Of a stretch of 64,000 nucleotides of DNA, positions 23,698 through 36,094 are shown piece after piece. The notes below the pieces were generated by a model. That model was not told where the DNA came from. It saw nothing but the letters and a program-made list of their open reading frames with translations, and searched no databases. Position numbers and translations under genes: made by a program. Positions within the stretch are counted from its first letter, which is position 1. The number at the start of each line of letters is the position of its first letter. This stretch comes from Voacanga thouarsii (Eukaryota > Streptophyta > Magnoliopsida > Gentianales > Apocynaceae), in NCBI GenBank assembly GCA_026120185.1, contig JANUWF010001179.1, positions 1,591,501-1,655,500 of the forward strand. Direction: 5' to 3'.

Positions 23698-25901
23698 AGA
23701 TTGAAGCATGAATATATGTATAATTGTGAAGGAGATGGGATTTATGCATGGAAGGATTATCTTGGATGATTATATGATGATTTGAGGTTGATGCATGTCA
23801 TAGGTAGTATTTGTGATGAAGTATGCTAAAGATTATGTCACCTTTGGTGAATAGGATTTATATTCATATTGGATTGTTGAAGCCATGATCATATTTATGC
23901 TAGTAGGGGTTGCATCATGTTTTGATAAATTGAGATATATGCTTGTATGCATGATTTGGATGATTTGATGAATTAAAGGGTTGTATATGATCATGATTGT
24001 AGTTAGCTATGGGAATATGATCATGATCTAGTTGTTCCTAAGTCAAATTTTATTTCATTAATAAAATATTTAATAATATGATTTTTCTAGTAAAATTTTG
24101 AAAACCATGGGAAAATGTGGATTTGGTCTTTTATATAAAATAGTGATATTTTAGTCAAATAAATAATAGTTTTTGCTAGGAAAAAAAATATTATTTAAAA
24201 TAATAAAATCAATTAAAGCCTTTTATGGAAATGATTATATTTAATAAAATATTTATTACTAAAAATTTAATTATTATCTTTTAATCAAAACCCATTAAGG
24301 ACTTGCTTATTGTTTTTCAAGCAAGACTCATTAAATTTATTTGCAACAAATTTTAGCTATCAATTATTTTCTAACAACTAAATTATTAATAAATCATTAT
24401 TTTACCTAATATCACCTTGGACCCTTTTTCAAATAAACCATAATTTATTTTTAGCAAGGTTTAAACCTTCAACTTTTTGTACCTATTTCCCCAACTCTAG
24501 TTATTTTAATATCAAACTAGATTTATTTTATAAACCCTTTTTATTTATTATTGAGCCTTAATGCTTGGGACACTAGGGATATGATTGTAGTAAGTTGAGT
24601 TAGTTTTATTTGAGAAAGTGAGTATTTGGCTTGAGTTTGATTGTGGTTTGTATTTACCCTATGCGGGGTTAGGTCAGCTGTTGGAGACCTTTGTTGTGAG
24701 CAAGGATCAGGTAAGCTCCTGCATAAAACCTATTTGATGCAAAATGTTTATTATGGCTAGCTAAGTTTAGAGTGCATGGACACTCATTTATGTAAAGGCA
24801 ATTGAGGGTTAAATCCTTTCTTATTTCAAACATTTGAATTATTTAAAAGCCAATGAGCAGATTTACTCAAACTCAAATTCTTTCTAAAACTGATTTTGTT
24901 AAAGACTTTGGAAAACCCATAAATTGCCATTTTCAAGTGGAACTGTGTTTTGTTCATTTTCTTCCCAAGTGGGATATGTTACATTGAGTACTCAATGGGG
25001 GTAGATTGGTAGTGCTAGTTTTGAAGAGCAAGAGTGAGTCTTCTGGCAGGAGGCCTCCTCCAGAAGATGAACTCAACTTAGAGAAACGTCAGTACTACTT
25101 AGTCATGCCGGTCCGAACTAGCAGTTTGTTTTCAGTCAAGTGACTGTGTTTTGCCGGAATGGACACCCGGTTGTTGTTTGGGTATAGAGAAGGAGGAGTA
25201 TCTTGCCCGGTAGGCCGATCACCTACCTTTACTCAGTCTGCACAAAGTGTCGGCCCTTTAGTCAGTCTGCACAAAGTGTCGGCATTCTGACCGGCAGTAT
25301 GCACAAAGTGTCGGCATTTTGACCGGCAGTATGGACAAAGTGTCGGCATACTGACCATCCAGTTATGGGTCTCAACGTGTGGTAACCCATAATCCTTTCT
25401 TTCGAGTGGTTGATCTTATAAATTATGTATGGCTGGAAAAGCCAAAATGCCACTCTTGCTTTTGACTAATGTTTATTACTTGCTAATATTTCTCTTATAA
25501 AGTTTTTATACTCTGCATCCACGAACTATTTCCACTAAACACCCAAAGCACACACGGACTTACTGAGATTTTTGTCTCATCACCTTTTTACCATGATTTC
25601 AGGCCGATCCTGCTATGGGGATGAGTAGCTTGTGTTATCTGCCTTGGAAAAGAATGTTGTCTTTTATTTTTATGTATTTCTTTGGGGAGTTGAGAGTGGC
25701 TGATTTTATTTATGGATTTGTATTTCTTTTGGGAATTCATGGTTTTATTCGTGGATTTATTCTTGGGTTGTAATAAATTTTAAGTTAAATTATTATTTTC
25801 ATTTCGTTATTTTAATTGTGTGACCTAGTTATAAAGACCACTTGTCCTTTGGACGGAGCGACATCCCTGGCCCTGGCGGGCCTAGGTAGTGGGGTGTTAC
25901 A
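21449..25901 (+). repeat. E1 5' LTR
   Basis: Runs TGTGAAACCCCAGTC to GTGGGGTGTTACA. Landmarks in order: tRNA-like segment (about 21700-21761), (CT)n run (23397-23431), (AT)n run (23654-23692), a GC-richer block with CTTGCCCGGTAGGCCGATCA (about 25200), a minisatellite of ACAAAGTGTCGG units (25230-25352) and a conserved TTATAAAGACC about 65 bp before the end. Confidence 0.92.
25230..25352 (+). repeat. Minisatellite in E1 5' LTR
   Basis: Four copies of a unit with GCACAAAGTGTCGGC (landmark ACAAAGTGTCGG at 25242, 25271, 25303 and 25335). The 3' LTR of the same element has only two (31604 and 31636). Confidence 0.9.
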
Positions 25902-25918
25902 AGTGGTATCATAGACTT
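25902..25918 (+). other. E1 primer-binding site, mutated
   Basis: AGTGGTATCATAGACTT follows the LTR. It resembles the tRNA-Met site TGGTATCAGAGCC with changes in the second half. Confidence 0.75.
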
Positions 25919-25999
25919 GGTTTAAGCAATTATTCATAGTATATGTGCTCTTTATTTAAGTTTAAATCTTTATTTAACCTATCTTGTTGATGCCGTAGG

Positions 26000-26410
26000 A
26001 TGGTTAGAATGCTTAGGACCGCGGGGAAAGGGTAGCAGTGGCACCCGCCTATCCCTATATACCCAGAGGACCTTCCAGTTCCCCAACCTGCCCCTCAACC
26101 AGTTGTTCCTATGGAGGATAGCAGTGATGATGAGGTCCAGATCCTTAAGCCACCCCCAATCCTGGTAATAGATATAAGTTCTGACAGTGAAGATGAGGAG
26201 ATAGTCGTAGAGCATGTTCCCCACCCTCCTCATCCCATAGTGGATTTATCGACAAATAGTGATGACCCGGGGGAGATAGATTATGAGTCTTCACCTAGGC
26301 CTTCCTTCGTTCCTTCCTTCATTTCTCCTCCCCACCGAATCGAGCCCGGAGAGAGTTCTAAGCACCCTGGGAAGGAGCCCATGGAGGGGTTTGCTAGCAG
26401 GATTGGGTAG
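26000..26410 (+). pseudogene. Pre-gag ORF (E1 copy): acidic, Pro-rich, SIM-like motifs
   Basis: A small protein encoded upstream of gag. It starts MVRMLRT and has one in-frame TAG (near 26030) where the other copy in this window has CAG, so only the part from 26111 is open. The N-terminal third is proline-rich (HPPIPIYPEDLPVPQP). Next come EDSSDDE, VIDISSDSEDEE and PIVDLSTNSDD. The last two have a short hydrophobic core followed by Ser and acidic residues, the form of SUMO-interacting motifs. A serine- and proline-rich tail ends in ASRIG. The role is unknown. The motif assignment is by eye, from the sequence pattern alone. It sits about 340 bp before the gag start. Confidence 0.65.
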
Positions 26411-26748
26411 ATTTCTCTAAGAACTCTGGGAAATGGTTATATAAGGTCGACTTTGAAAATTCTGATAAGGACTATAGATGCTAAGAGCTGATATGATCAG
26501 GATGCTTATTTATTGCTTTCCGTAAACTTTTGTGTTAAGGAATTTCCTTTCTATTTTCTGCTTTCATTTCAAAATTTATGCAAATAGGAGTACCTGGAGT
26601 ACTCTAAGATTTGAGAAATTTTTTTTTATGCAATTCTTTTTACAAAAACCTGCATATGATTTTCTTTTACCTAAACCTAAATGTGAATGCATGCTCAAAA
26701 TATTTTAAACTTGCATGCATAAACTCATCATCTGGGTATGGTTTAGAA

Positions 26749-27619
26749 TGGCACCCAAGCGCCGTGAAGCTTCAACAAGCAGAATGGTTCCGGGAGCTGA
26801 TCAAGTGGCACTGGAAGTCGAGACAGCCCAGAAGCAAATATCCAACTGGGGTGAAGGGAGTGGTCCGAATAAGGGATCGGGGTCTAAAGTTCCAATTGAT
26901 GTGTCATTGGGCCAGGCATGCAGTAAGAAGGCCGGAATTCTGTAGACTCTAACCGAGCGAAGGTACCCTAAGCAAGAAGACAAGTTCCAGACCTTAAAGC
27001 AGGGAAATATGACAGTAACTCAATACGCTACTCGACTCAATCACTTATCCAAGTTCTGTCAACGGCTAATAGATGCAGAGAAAAATTGTACTCGGCAGTT
27101 TATGAAGGGATTGAGACAGGAACTTAGAAGGGTATTGGCACCATCCTCACCAACGGCTTATGCTGCAATGGTGGAAGCCACAACTCGTATCGAGAATGAA
27201 GATAAAGGTAGAGTAGATAGCAAAGCATCGAACTTATCTGAGCGTGTTACTCCTAAGAGGCCTACAGGGCAGCAACACGAAAATAAAGGAAAACAAGCAC
27301 GGACCGCGCTAGCTGGGGCCACTGCAAATGCAGTAACCTGCCATCACTGTGGCAGGAGGGGCACGAAATGAAGGATTGCTGGTCCAAGAAGGAGAATCGA
27401 AAATGCTTTATTTGTAGAGACCCTTCGCATATGAGGAATAACTGTCCAAAAATTAGAGGTACCAACCAAGGAAACCCAACAATGCTTGCTCGTGCGACCA
27501 GTCGAGCCGACATTGGTGGAGCTGCAGGAAGTGAGGATAGAAATCTCAAGTGAATGCCGGAGACCGAATACGGAGGTACTAGAAGCAGATGCAGCAATAG
27601 GAGAAAGTAAGCCCACTAT
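26749..27619 (+). pseudogene. E1 gag remnant with two CCHC knuckles, internally deleted
   Basis: This is the capsid/nucleocapsid gene of E1. It starts MAPKRREASTS, matching the start of gag in element E2 (MAPKRCAASSG). After about 65 residues and one stop (near 26942) the segment holding the central capsid domain is missing: ERRYPKQEDK passes directly into FQTLKQGNMTV, whereas E2 has about 110 extra residues between GEDK and REDEFQNL. The QYATRLNHLSKFC and MKGLRQELRR part of the retrotransposon gag domain remains. The first zinc knuckle (CHHCGRRG...) is broken by a 1-nt shift near 27360; the rest of it and a second knuckle (CFICRDPSHMRNNC) continue in the next frame. Coding ends near 27620 at the pol deletion. 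Confidence 0.85.
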
Positions 27620-27715
27620 TATGCAGATATTTTGATTTATTCTAATCCTGTGCCTCGTTATGTCAAATTGCATTAGGCATGTTAATGGGGATGTGATGGG
27701 TCGAAATTGCCCATA

Positions 27716-27812
27716 CCTGATGGTCAAGGTTCAGTGGGAGCATCATGGCACGCAGGATGCTGCATGGAAATCAGAAGAGTGGGTTAAGCGGATGTATCCC
27801 GATCTGAAATAG
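27716..27812 (+). pseudogene. E1 chromodomain C-terminal remnant
   Basis: A short frame reading PYLMVKVQWEHHG and then WKSEEWVKRMYPDLK before TAG. It matches the end of the E2 polyprotein. This is the C-terminal chromodomain typical of Tekay-type chromoviruses, thought to direct integration to heterochromatin. It is joined directly to gag-side sequence by the pol deletion. Confidence 0.8.
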
Positions 27813-27847
27813 AGATACGCTTGAATTTTGGGACGAAATTCTTCTAA

Positions 27848-27858
27848 AGAGGGGAGGA
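27848..27858 (+). other. E1 polypurine tract
   Basis: AGAGGGGAGGA sits directly before the 3' LTR, where plus-strand DNA synthesis would start. Confidence 0.85.
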
Positions 27859-29804
27859 TGTGAAACCCCAGTCAAAACCAACCTTAGAGTAAGGGGGGTT
27901 GGGATGCATATCATATTTTATTTCATGGTTAAATATATTTTCATATGATTTTTATGTGTTTTGGATTTAGGTTTTATCGTCTTGAGGTCTTGTTGGTGAG
28001 TATTGAGTGGGAAGGGCAAAATGGTAATTTTTACCTAAGGTGGAAAAAGGGAGATAGCTTGAGGATTGAATAGGAAAATATTTTTAGAGAGGAAATAAGA
28101 ACAAGAGTTGTTGTGGTGTAGTGGTTAGAGCCTTAGAATTGATTTTTGAGGTCTTGGGTTCAAATTCCATTATTAGAGCTATAGCATGATTAAAATTTAT
28201 TTTTGCTTGGGAAGTATCATTGTCAGCCTTAGTGGTGTTTGGAGTAGGGTAGAGATGTTGTCCTATGAGAGACATGATAGGAGTCTTCAAATCCTACTCT
28301 TTTTCTGTACACAAAATTTCTAAGGGGAATTCATTTCCTCTTGATCCTTAGTTTTTCCTAATTCTCAATTCATTAGTTTGTTCAGTGTGTTCAAGCTAAT
28401 TTTATTCTAGAAAAATTCCAGAAATGTTTTGTGGCTATGAAGGTTCAAAATGTCTTAGTAAAAGACATCATATGGACCGAAACAATGGATGAGGGGGAAA
28501 GATTTCAAGTGAATTAAATTCCTTAGTGAACCTTCTAAAAATTCACTCTAGCTAGGTTCATTTCCCTTTGTACATAGAACTGAAAATTTTCCAACATTGT
28601 GTGCCTTCAAGGTGTCGAAATTCTTGACCATTATTTCCTCCCAAATGCTGCCAGAAAATGGCCCTTTTGATCAGCTTAGAATCTGGATTTTTATGGCTAT
28701 TTTCAGACTTCACAAAGATGGTGCAAAACCAGAAAAAAAATCCTGTACCAATCGCAGCTTTGGAGGTCCAAAACCAAGCTGTTTTCTTCTAGTTTTTGTA
28801 CAGCACCCTAGCCATGTTTTTCCTCCATGAAGTAGGCTGGAAACCAGCCTTGAAAGCCCCAGAAATTCCCCTTCGAAGCCTCTGCAAATCACCTGGAAAA
28901 GGGCACCCGAAAACAGCCCAGAAAATTCCAGCCTTGCAAAAATCTGTGCAGTGGTTTTTTTTCCAGCTTTGTTTCCTAATTCTCTCCTAGCCGAAACTCC
29001 ATCGTTTTTCTGAAAAAACCACCCTTAACCATCCATTAATAGAACTCCATTGTCCTCCCAAAGTTCTGCACGAAAATCCAGCCATGGATGCCTAAAAGAT
29101 TTCCAAAAAAATTCTGCAATCATTCCTTGATTTGGATACCAAAATTCCAGCTACCATGATTTAACAACTTTCCATAAAATATACCTAAAAAAACCAGACC
29201 TTCTCTCCACCATTATACTCCATAATTTTGGCTACTCTAAGCCTCCTTCAACCAGCTTTCATTCAACCAAAACACTGCCCAGAAATTCGCCCATGGCAAA
29301 TCTCCAAAAGCTCTCCAATAATCTAAGATATTCTTGTGATATCTAGTTTCCAAATTTGCTTCCCAAAAATATTCTTCAAGGATTTTAACAACTAGCCTTT
29401 CCTTTTTCCTTCCAAACCATAAAAACCATCTTCCTAAACCCTGCAAACAGTTTGGCAGCCCTAGTCTCTTCAGAATTTCGGCAGCCTCCATCCAAGAACT
29501 CTCTATTCTCTTCAACCTCAAGAACACACACACTACACCAAGAACACCTACTACTTGCTTTCACCTAATACATCTTCAAACCACTTCAAACCCTCACGAA
29601 AATCTCCAGATTTAGTCTACTCACTACCGTGAGTCCATCAACACCATTCTTAACATCAAACTCCACAAATCATCTTGCGACATCAGATCAAAACTAGAAA
29701 TTTCTGTTAAGGTCAAGAACACCTTCAAGGTAAATTTATTTTAACAACTACATCTTCTCCAATCTTGATCTCTAGTGAGATCCTATGTGAATAAACATGA
29801 TAAT

Positions 29805-29862
<58 letters not shown>

Positions 29863-32202
29863 GGCCGAAAATTCCCCTCTCTTGGCCGGATGAATTTTTC
29901 TCCCATGAACATGCTTTCGCCATCTCCCATGGACAAAGTTAGACATCTAGGAGTTGAGATCTACTCTAAACTCCTTCAAGGCATTCATCAACCAAGTAAA
30001 TACCTTCAATCTTCCTTTTTAAACTTTAGATTCATGTCTCTAGGATGATTATGATAGTAGGTGGATGGTGATAGGATTTAAGTATATATATATATATATA
30101 TTGTTGAGATTGAAGCATGAATATATGTATAATTGTGAAGGAGATGGGATTTATGCATGAAATGATTATCTTGGATGATGAAGTATGCTAGAGATTATGT
30201 CACCTTCGGTGAATAGGATTTATATTCATATTGGATTGTTGAAGCCATGATCATATTTATGCTAGTTGGGGTTACATCATGTTTTGATAAATTGAGATCT
30301 ATGCTTGTATGCATGATTTGGATGATTTGATGAATTAAAGGGTTGTATATGATCATGATTGTAGTTAGCTATGGGAATATGATCATGATCTAGTTGTTCC
30401 TAAGTCAAATTTTATTTCATTAATAAAATATTTAATAATATGATTTTTCTAGTAAAATTTTGAAAACCATGGGAAAATGTGGATTTGGTCTTTTATATAA
30501 AATAGTGATATTTTAGTCAAATAAATAATAGTTTTTGCTAGGAAAAAAAATATTATTTAAAATAATAAAATCAATTAAAGCATTTTATGGAAATGATTAT
30601 ATTTAATAAAATATTTATTACTAAAAATTTAATTATTATCTTTTAATCAAAACCCATTAAGGACTTGCTTATTGTTTTTCAAGCAAGACTCATTAAATTT
30701 ATTTGCAACAAATTTTAGCTATCAATTATTTTCTAACAACTAAATTATTAATAAATCATTATTTTACCTAATATCACCTTGGACCCTTTTTCAAATAAAC
30801 CATAATTTATTTTTAGCAAGGTTTAAACCTTCAACTTTTTGTACCTATTTCCCCAACTCTAGTTATTTTAATATCAAACTAGATTTATTTTATAAACCCT
30901 TTTTATTTATTCTTAAGCCTTAAAGCTTGGGACACTAGGGATATGATTGTAGTAAGTTGAGTTAGTTTTATTTGAGAAAGTGAGTCTTTGGCTTGAGTTT
31001 GATTGTGGTTTGTATTTACCCTATGCGAGTTTAGGTCAGCTGTTGGAGACATTTGTTGTGAGCAAGGATCAGGTAAGCTCCTGCATAAAACCTGTTTGAT
31101 GCAAAATGTTTATTATGGCAAGCCAAGTGTAGAGTGCATGGACACTCATTTATGTAAAGGCAATTAAGGGTTAAATCCTTTCTTATTTCAAACATTTGAA
31201 TTATTTAAAAGCTAATGAGCAGATTTACTCAAACGCAAACTCTTTCTAAAACTGATTTTGTTAAAGACTTTGGAAAACCCATAAATTGCCATTTTCAAGT
31301 GGAACTGTGTTTTGTTCATTTTCTTCCCAAGTGGGATATGTTACGTTGAGTACTCAATGGGGGTAGATTGGTAGTGCTAGTTTCGAAGAGGAAGAGTGAG
31401 TCTTCTGGTAGGAGGCCTCCTCCAGGAGATGAACTCAACTTAGAGAAACGTCAGTACTACTTAGTCATGCCGGTCCGAGCTAGCAGTTTGTTTTTAGTCA
31501 AATGACTGTGTTTTGCCGGAATGGACACCCGGTTGTTGTTTGGGTAAAGAGAAGGAGGAGTATCTTGCCCGGTAGGCCGATCACCTACCTTTAGTCAGTC
31601 TGCACAAAGTGTCGGCATTCTGACCGACAGTATGCACAAAGTATCGGCATACTGACCATCCGGTTATGGGGCCCTACGTGTGGTAACCCATAATCCTTTC
31701 TTTCGAGTGGTTGATCTTATAAATTATGTATGGCTGGAAAAGCCAAAACGCCACTCTTGCTTTTGACTAATGTTTATTGCTTGCCAATATTTCTCTTATA
31801 AAGTTTTTATACTCTGCATCCACGAACTATTTCCACTGAACACCCAAAGCACACACGGACTTACTGAGATTTTTGTCTCATCACCTTTTTACCATGATTT
31901 CAGGCCGATCCTGCTATGGGGATGAGTAGCTTGTGTTATCTGCCTTGGAAAAGAATGTTGTCTTTTATTTTTATGTATTGCTTTGGGGTGTTGAGAGTGA
32001 ATGATTTTATTTATGGATTTGTATTTCTTTTGGGAATTCATGGTTTTATTCGTGGATTTATTCTTGGGTTGTAATAAATTTTAAGTTAAATTATTATTTT
32101 CATTTCGTTATTTTAATTGTGTGACCTACTTATAAAGACCCCTTGTCCTTTGGACGGGGCGACATCCCCGGCCCTGGCGGGCCTAGGTAGCGGGGTGTTA
32201 CA
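27859..32202 (+). repeat. E1 3' LTR
   Basis: Same sequence as the 5' LTR with few mismatches. Differences include a longer (CT)n run (29806-29860), a shorter (AT)n run (30083-30102), a 47-bp deletion near 30179 and two instead of four minisatellite units near 31600. The tRNA-like segment is at 28110-28171. Confidence 0.92.
29806..29860 (+). repeat. (CT)n microsatellite in E1 3' LTR
   Basis: A long, uninterrupted TC run between AATGG and ATGGCCGAAAATTCC. The same position carries a TC run of different length in the other forward LTRs (23397-23431, 37750-37796, 48888-48915 and 54922-54967). Confidence 0.95.
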
Positions 32203-34072
32203 TTGTTGATGTTCTTGAGACCTTCAAGAAAAAGCTGATTTTGATCCGATTGAAAATTCTTGTTTGCATGTTTTTGTGTTATAAATATTAGAAATGAAGT
32301 CTAGGGATTAAATAGAAGTGATCTAGAGTATTTGAGAGTGATTGGAGGTGTTTAGAGTAGGTATAGGCTTGAAGAAAAGCAGTCTGTGTTCTTGGTGTTC
32401 TTGGTGTTTTGAAGAGAATTGAGAGAAAAGGCTTCATGAAATCTGGAATGATGTTGGCCGAATGGTCTAGGATAGATGGGAGTTTCGGTCTTAGCTAGAA
32501 AGAGAGGGAATGATCAGATTTTATTTGAATTTCAAATCGAGAAAATTGTGGAGTTGGTTGAGGTAGGAGATTAGCTAATGGTGTTTGATTAAGGGAGGTT
32601 TCTTTGCTCTTCAATGGTGCCGGCTGGACTAGCTAACTTTGCTGAAATGAATGAAGCTTGTTCAGGTTATAAGGCTGGCCAAAATGTAGTCTTTAATGGC
32701 AGAGAAAATTTTGGTTTATTAGCTTGATACAAGAGTGGTTTAATGGAGTAAAATTCTGAAATTATTTTGAAGTTCAAAAAGAGTTTTGGATAGAGTAATC
32801 TTAGGAGGGTTTTGAGGTGTGGTTATGGAGTCCATGTACTCAAGGTAAGTGTGGAGGTCAATGGTGTTCAGTCCATGGCTGAACAAGGTTCAATTTCTAA
32901 AGATTTGAAGGGTGTTCTTCGGCCTTGGCTTTGAGAGACAAAGCTGGAAAATTTTTTGGTTTCAACTTGTTCAAAGTTTCGAAGGTTGGTGGCTTTTTGT
33001 GCAGAATTTTCTGCATTTCTTCAGCCCGATTTGCAGCTGGTTTTTGAGGGGATTTGAAGGTCCTTCAAAGGTGATTTTCCAGCCTTCCTTTCTGGAAAAA
33101 AAATAGAGGGTGTCTCTGCTGGATTGATGACAAAAAGACAGCTTCAATTCCAGCTTAGAGTGCAGCGAATTGTGCAGGAAATTTTTCTAGTTTTGTGCAG
33201 TTTTTGCAGTCCGAATTTTGCACAGAATTTTCAGTCTTCAAGCCACATGAAATGACCATTTTTCTGGTAGCAAATGGTTAGGATTACTAGATGAATTTTT
33301 TGAAAGCTGGACTGTCAAGAATGCTGGAATTTTTTCCAGATTTTTCTTCATTAAAACCATGAACAACATGAAGGTAGGATTGAAGGTTCTACCATGGTGA
33401 TTTATTTCTCTTGGGAACTCATCATAACTTCTGTCCTAATTTCAGCTAATCCTCTATCCTTCAAGACTGATTTTCAAAATTTAAGGTTGAAGAATTATCA
33501 CAGAATTTTTTTTGGAATTTAAAAGAAGAGATTTAATGGATTTTGGTTTATTTAAATTATGAAGATGTTAGGACAAAGCTAGAGGTAATAAAAAGGACAA
33601 GAATTCCTCTAGAATTCTTTTTAGGACACAATGATAAGATTAGGACATTCTCTTCATGTCTCCCCTAAGACAACATTCCTATTTTTATGGAATGCAAGAA
33701 AACAAAAATTCAAACTTAATTAAGATAATCATGATAAAAACTTTGATGATGGGATTTGAACTCATGACCTTAGAGATTAATTCCAAAGCTCTAGCCACTA
33801 AACCACAACAACTCTTGTTCTTATTTTCTCACCCACATATTCCTCTTATTTAATCCTCAAGTTATCTTCTTATTTTGACCTCAAGCAAAATTACCATTTT
33901 ACCCTTCCTACTCAATAAGCATAACTAAGCCTTTTAACCCATAAACCACAATTCTAAAGCACATAAAATCATTCAAATATATATATATATATATATATTT
34001 ATGCAAAATAATATGATATGCATCCCGACCCCCTTACTCTAGGGTTGGCTTTAGGTGGGGTTTCACACACCA

Positions 34073-34770
34073 AATAATCTAGGCTTACCCCAACTGGGTT
34101 TTACTTTCCAAATTTTGATATAATTCAGTTTAAAGAGAAAAATACAGAAATAGCTCACAAATTCAGCATATATAAACCAACTAGAGTACCTTTACCTTTT
34201 GATCTTTAGAACAATAGATCTCACTTTGAATCATAATGTAGATGAAGAATTTTTATTTTTTAAAAGTCTTAGGATGTTTCTGAAAATGTTAGCACGAATT
34301 CTAATTGAAAATTATGTTTAAATGGCTTTTATAGGGGCAAAAATCAGGGCTGCAACGGCTAGTTGTTGCTGTTAGGTTTTGCAAGGATTTTAGACCCACA
34401 AGGTGAAAAATTGTACATCCAAAAGGTGCGTCCAAAATTTTACTTTATACTGAAATACCCATTTTGAAATTCTATAGACTTTAGTCTTACAAGGTAGAAA
34501 GTTGTGCATCTAAAACGTGGGTCCAAAATAACACTTTATACCAAGAAGTATAATTAGAACAACTTTAGATTTAGGCACTTTGAATTAGTGTTTTGGATTC
34601 AGAGGTCCATCCAAAACCATTCAACCAAGTTTTTATAAAATCAAAAGCTTTTTTTCTAAAATTCTTTTTATGATCAAAATCTGGATTAAAACCACCCTCT
34701 TTTTGAAATGACTTTGAGTGCTTCAATATTAAATAAATTGAACTTAAAGTAAATAGACTAGGAAATACAA
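34073..34770 (-). repeat. Unclassified LTR-like host unit, part 2
   Basis: Continues the unit that began at 18461, between the CACCA duplication and the TACAA duplication. It contains a degenerate direct repeat of about 97 bp (CACAAGGTGAAAAATTG at about 34398 and TACAAGGTAGAAAGTTG at about 34487). No coding sequence. Confidence 0.45.
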
Positions 34771-35183
34771 TGTTAGGACTTTGCCCTAGAAGTAATTATT
34801 TGTACAATATATTTTATACATTAACTCAATAAAAGGTATTTTTTATCTTTCAATTTCTTTATTTTATATGTTTATGTGTATAAAACTGTTAGATAAAGTC
34901 CTAAGAACGATACTGTGTTAAGAAAATCATGATAGAGATCGTGATGTGAGGTTCCTACTACACGGAACTGTGTTTGTGCTTAAATTATCCCTAGTCATAG
35001 TATTAATGAGGTGGGACATCATTAATGCGCTAAAACTAGACGTGTTATACTTCTTGATTTGATCAAGTGATGGTTCTCACATGTAACACCCCTACTAAGA
35101 TAACAGCAGAAACATATCAACACCGGGCGTCACCCCGTCCAGTTACCCAGACAAGGGAGTCTTTATAACGAAAATCAAAGAAA

Positions 35184-35186
<3 letters not shown>

Positions 35187-35218
<32 letters not shown>
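35187..35218. repeat. (AT)n microsatellite in LTR C
   Basis: Uninterrupted AT run near the terminal end of the reverse LTR. Confidence 0.9.
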
Positions 35219-35222
<4 letters not shown>

Positions 35223-36094
35223 GGTCCAGACTCATACAATATCCCATACTAATGGCCACACATATACATACGTCAAAGAATCTCACACATGCTATCTCTA
35301 ACTACAACAGCCATAAAGTACATAATCAAAAGGGAAACCGTCCAGACCTATACCACTAACATTGTGGTATCGTCGTTCTATCCGTAGGTCTGCTCAACTC
35401 TAGATCCTATAAAAAGTAAGATAAAAGACACGTGTGAGTGAAAAATTACCCAGTGAGTCTCATGTGTGCGAGTACTTTAGTAAAGAAACAAAGTAATACA
35501 ACTTTTGTGGGGAAAGCATTACGTTTGTTCACTAGAAACAATTCCAAAACTCTCTCAAAAAGAATTTATTCAAAACTCAATCATTTTTGAAAAACTGTAT
35601 TTTACTTTCAAATCATTGTCCCAATTTCCAAATCACAGGCACTTCTCCAATAAAAGGTCGGCCTGTATGCAAAGACCGCAGTCATTGCCTTCGGCACCAC
35701 GTATCATTGTACTAAGACCAGAGCCTACAATACTCAACTTGCACATATCATTGTACTTAGACTGCAGCCTATAGTACACAATCGTGCGTCAGCTGAAAAA
35801 GTACACTGCAGCATAATACTAAGAATAAATAATAGGTATACTGCAGCTATGAAACCCCAGTTGAAACCAACATTAGAGTAAGGGCGTTGGGATGGATATC
35901 ATATTTTATTGCATGTTTAAAGATATTTTCATATGATTTTATGTGCTTTGGATTTGTAATTTGTAGCTTAGAAGGCTTAATTGTGTTTATTGAGTAAGAA
36001 GGGCGAAATGATAATTTTGCTTGAGGTGAAAATAGGGAGGTAGTTTGATAATTAAATAGGAAAAATATTTTGGAGAGAAAATAAGAACTAGAGT

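Larger units (their letters stand above)
21449..32202 (+). mobile_element. Tekay/Del-like Ty3/gypsy element E1, pol deleted
   Basis: Two direct LTRs (21449-25901 and 27859-32202) surround a 1957-bp interior, all flanked by matching TTGTT (21444-21448 and 32203-32207). The interior keeps a primer-binding site, the pre-gag ORF, parts of gag, the last part of a chromodomain and a polypurine tract. Protease, RT, RNase H and integrase are missing. The two LTRs agree over nearly all of their length, so insertion is comparatively recent. It sits inside the older LTR A of the same family in the opposite orientation. It could only have moved with proteins supplied by another copy, unless the deletions came after insertion. 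Confidence 0.92.
18982..34067 (-). mobile_element. Reverse gypsy solo LTR (A), split by element E1
   Basis: It begins TGTAACACCC and ends GGGGTTTCACA on the plus strand, the reverse complement of the TGTGAAACCCC...GGGTGTTACA LTRs in this window. It is flanked by matching CACCA (18977-18981 and 34068-34072). The LTR is in two pieces, 18982-21448 and 32208-34067, about 4.3 kb together. When the nested element is removed the junction aligns without a gap to the same point in the LTR at 51981-57370 (CTCAAGAACA...AAGGTA). No internal region accompanies it, so it is a solo LTR. It carries an (AT)n run near 33980-34000 and the tRNA-like segment at 33748-33813. Confidence 0.9.

Noticed and set aside
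23397..25352. CRISPR-like array from the spaced repeats
   Set aside because: This is plant DNA; the repeats are a degenerate minisatellite and microsatellites without unique spacers.
29725..30048. Frames with Ser-Leu or Arg-Glu repeats
   Set aside because: They are translations of the CT/GA microsatellite in the LTR.
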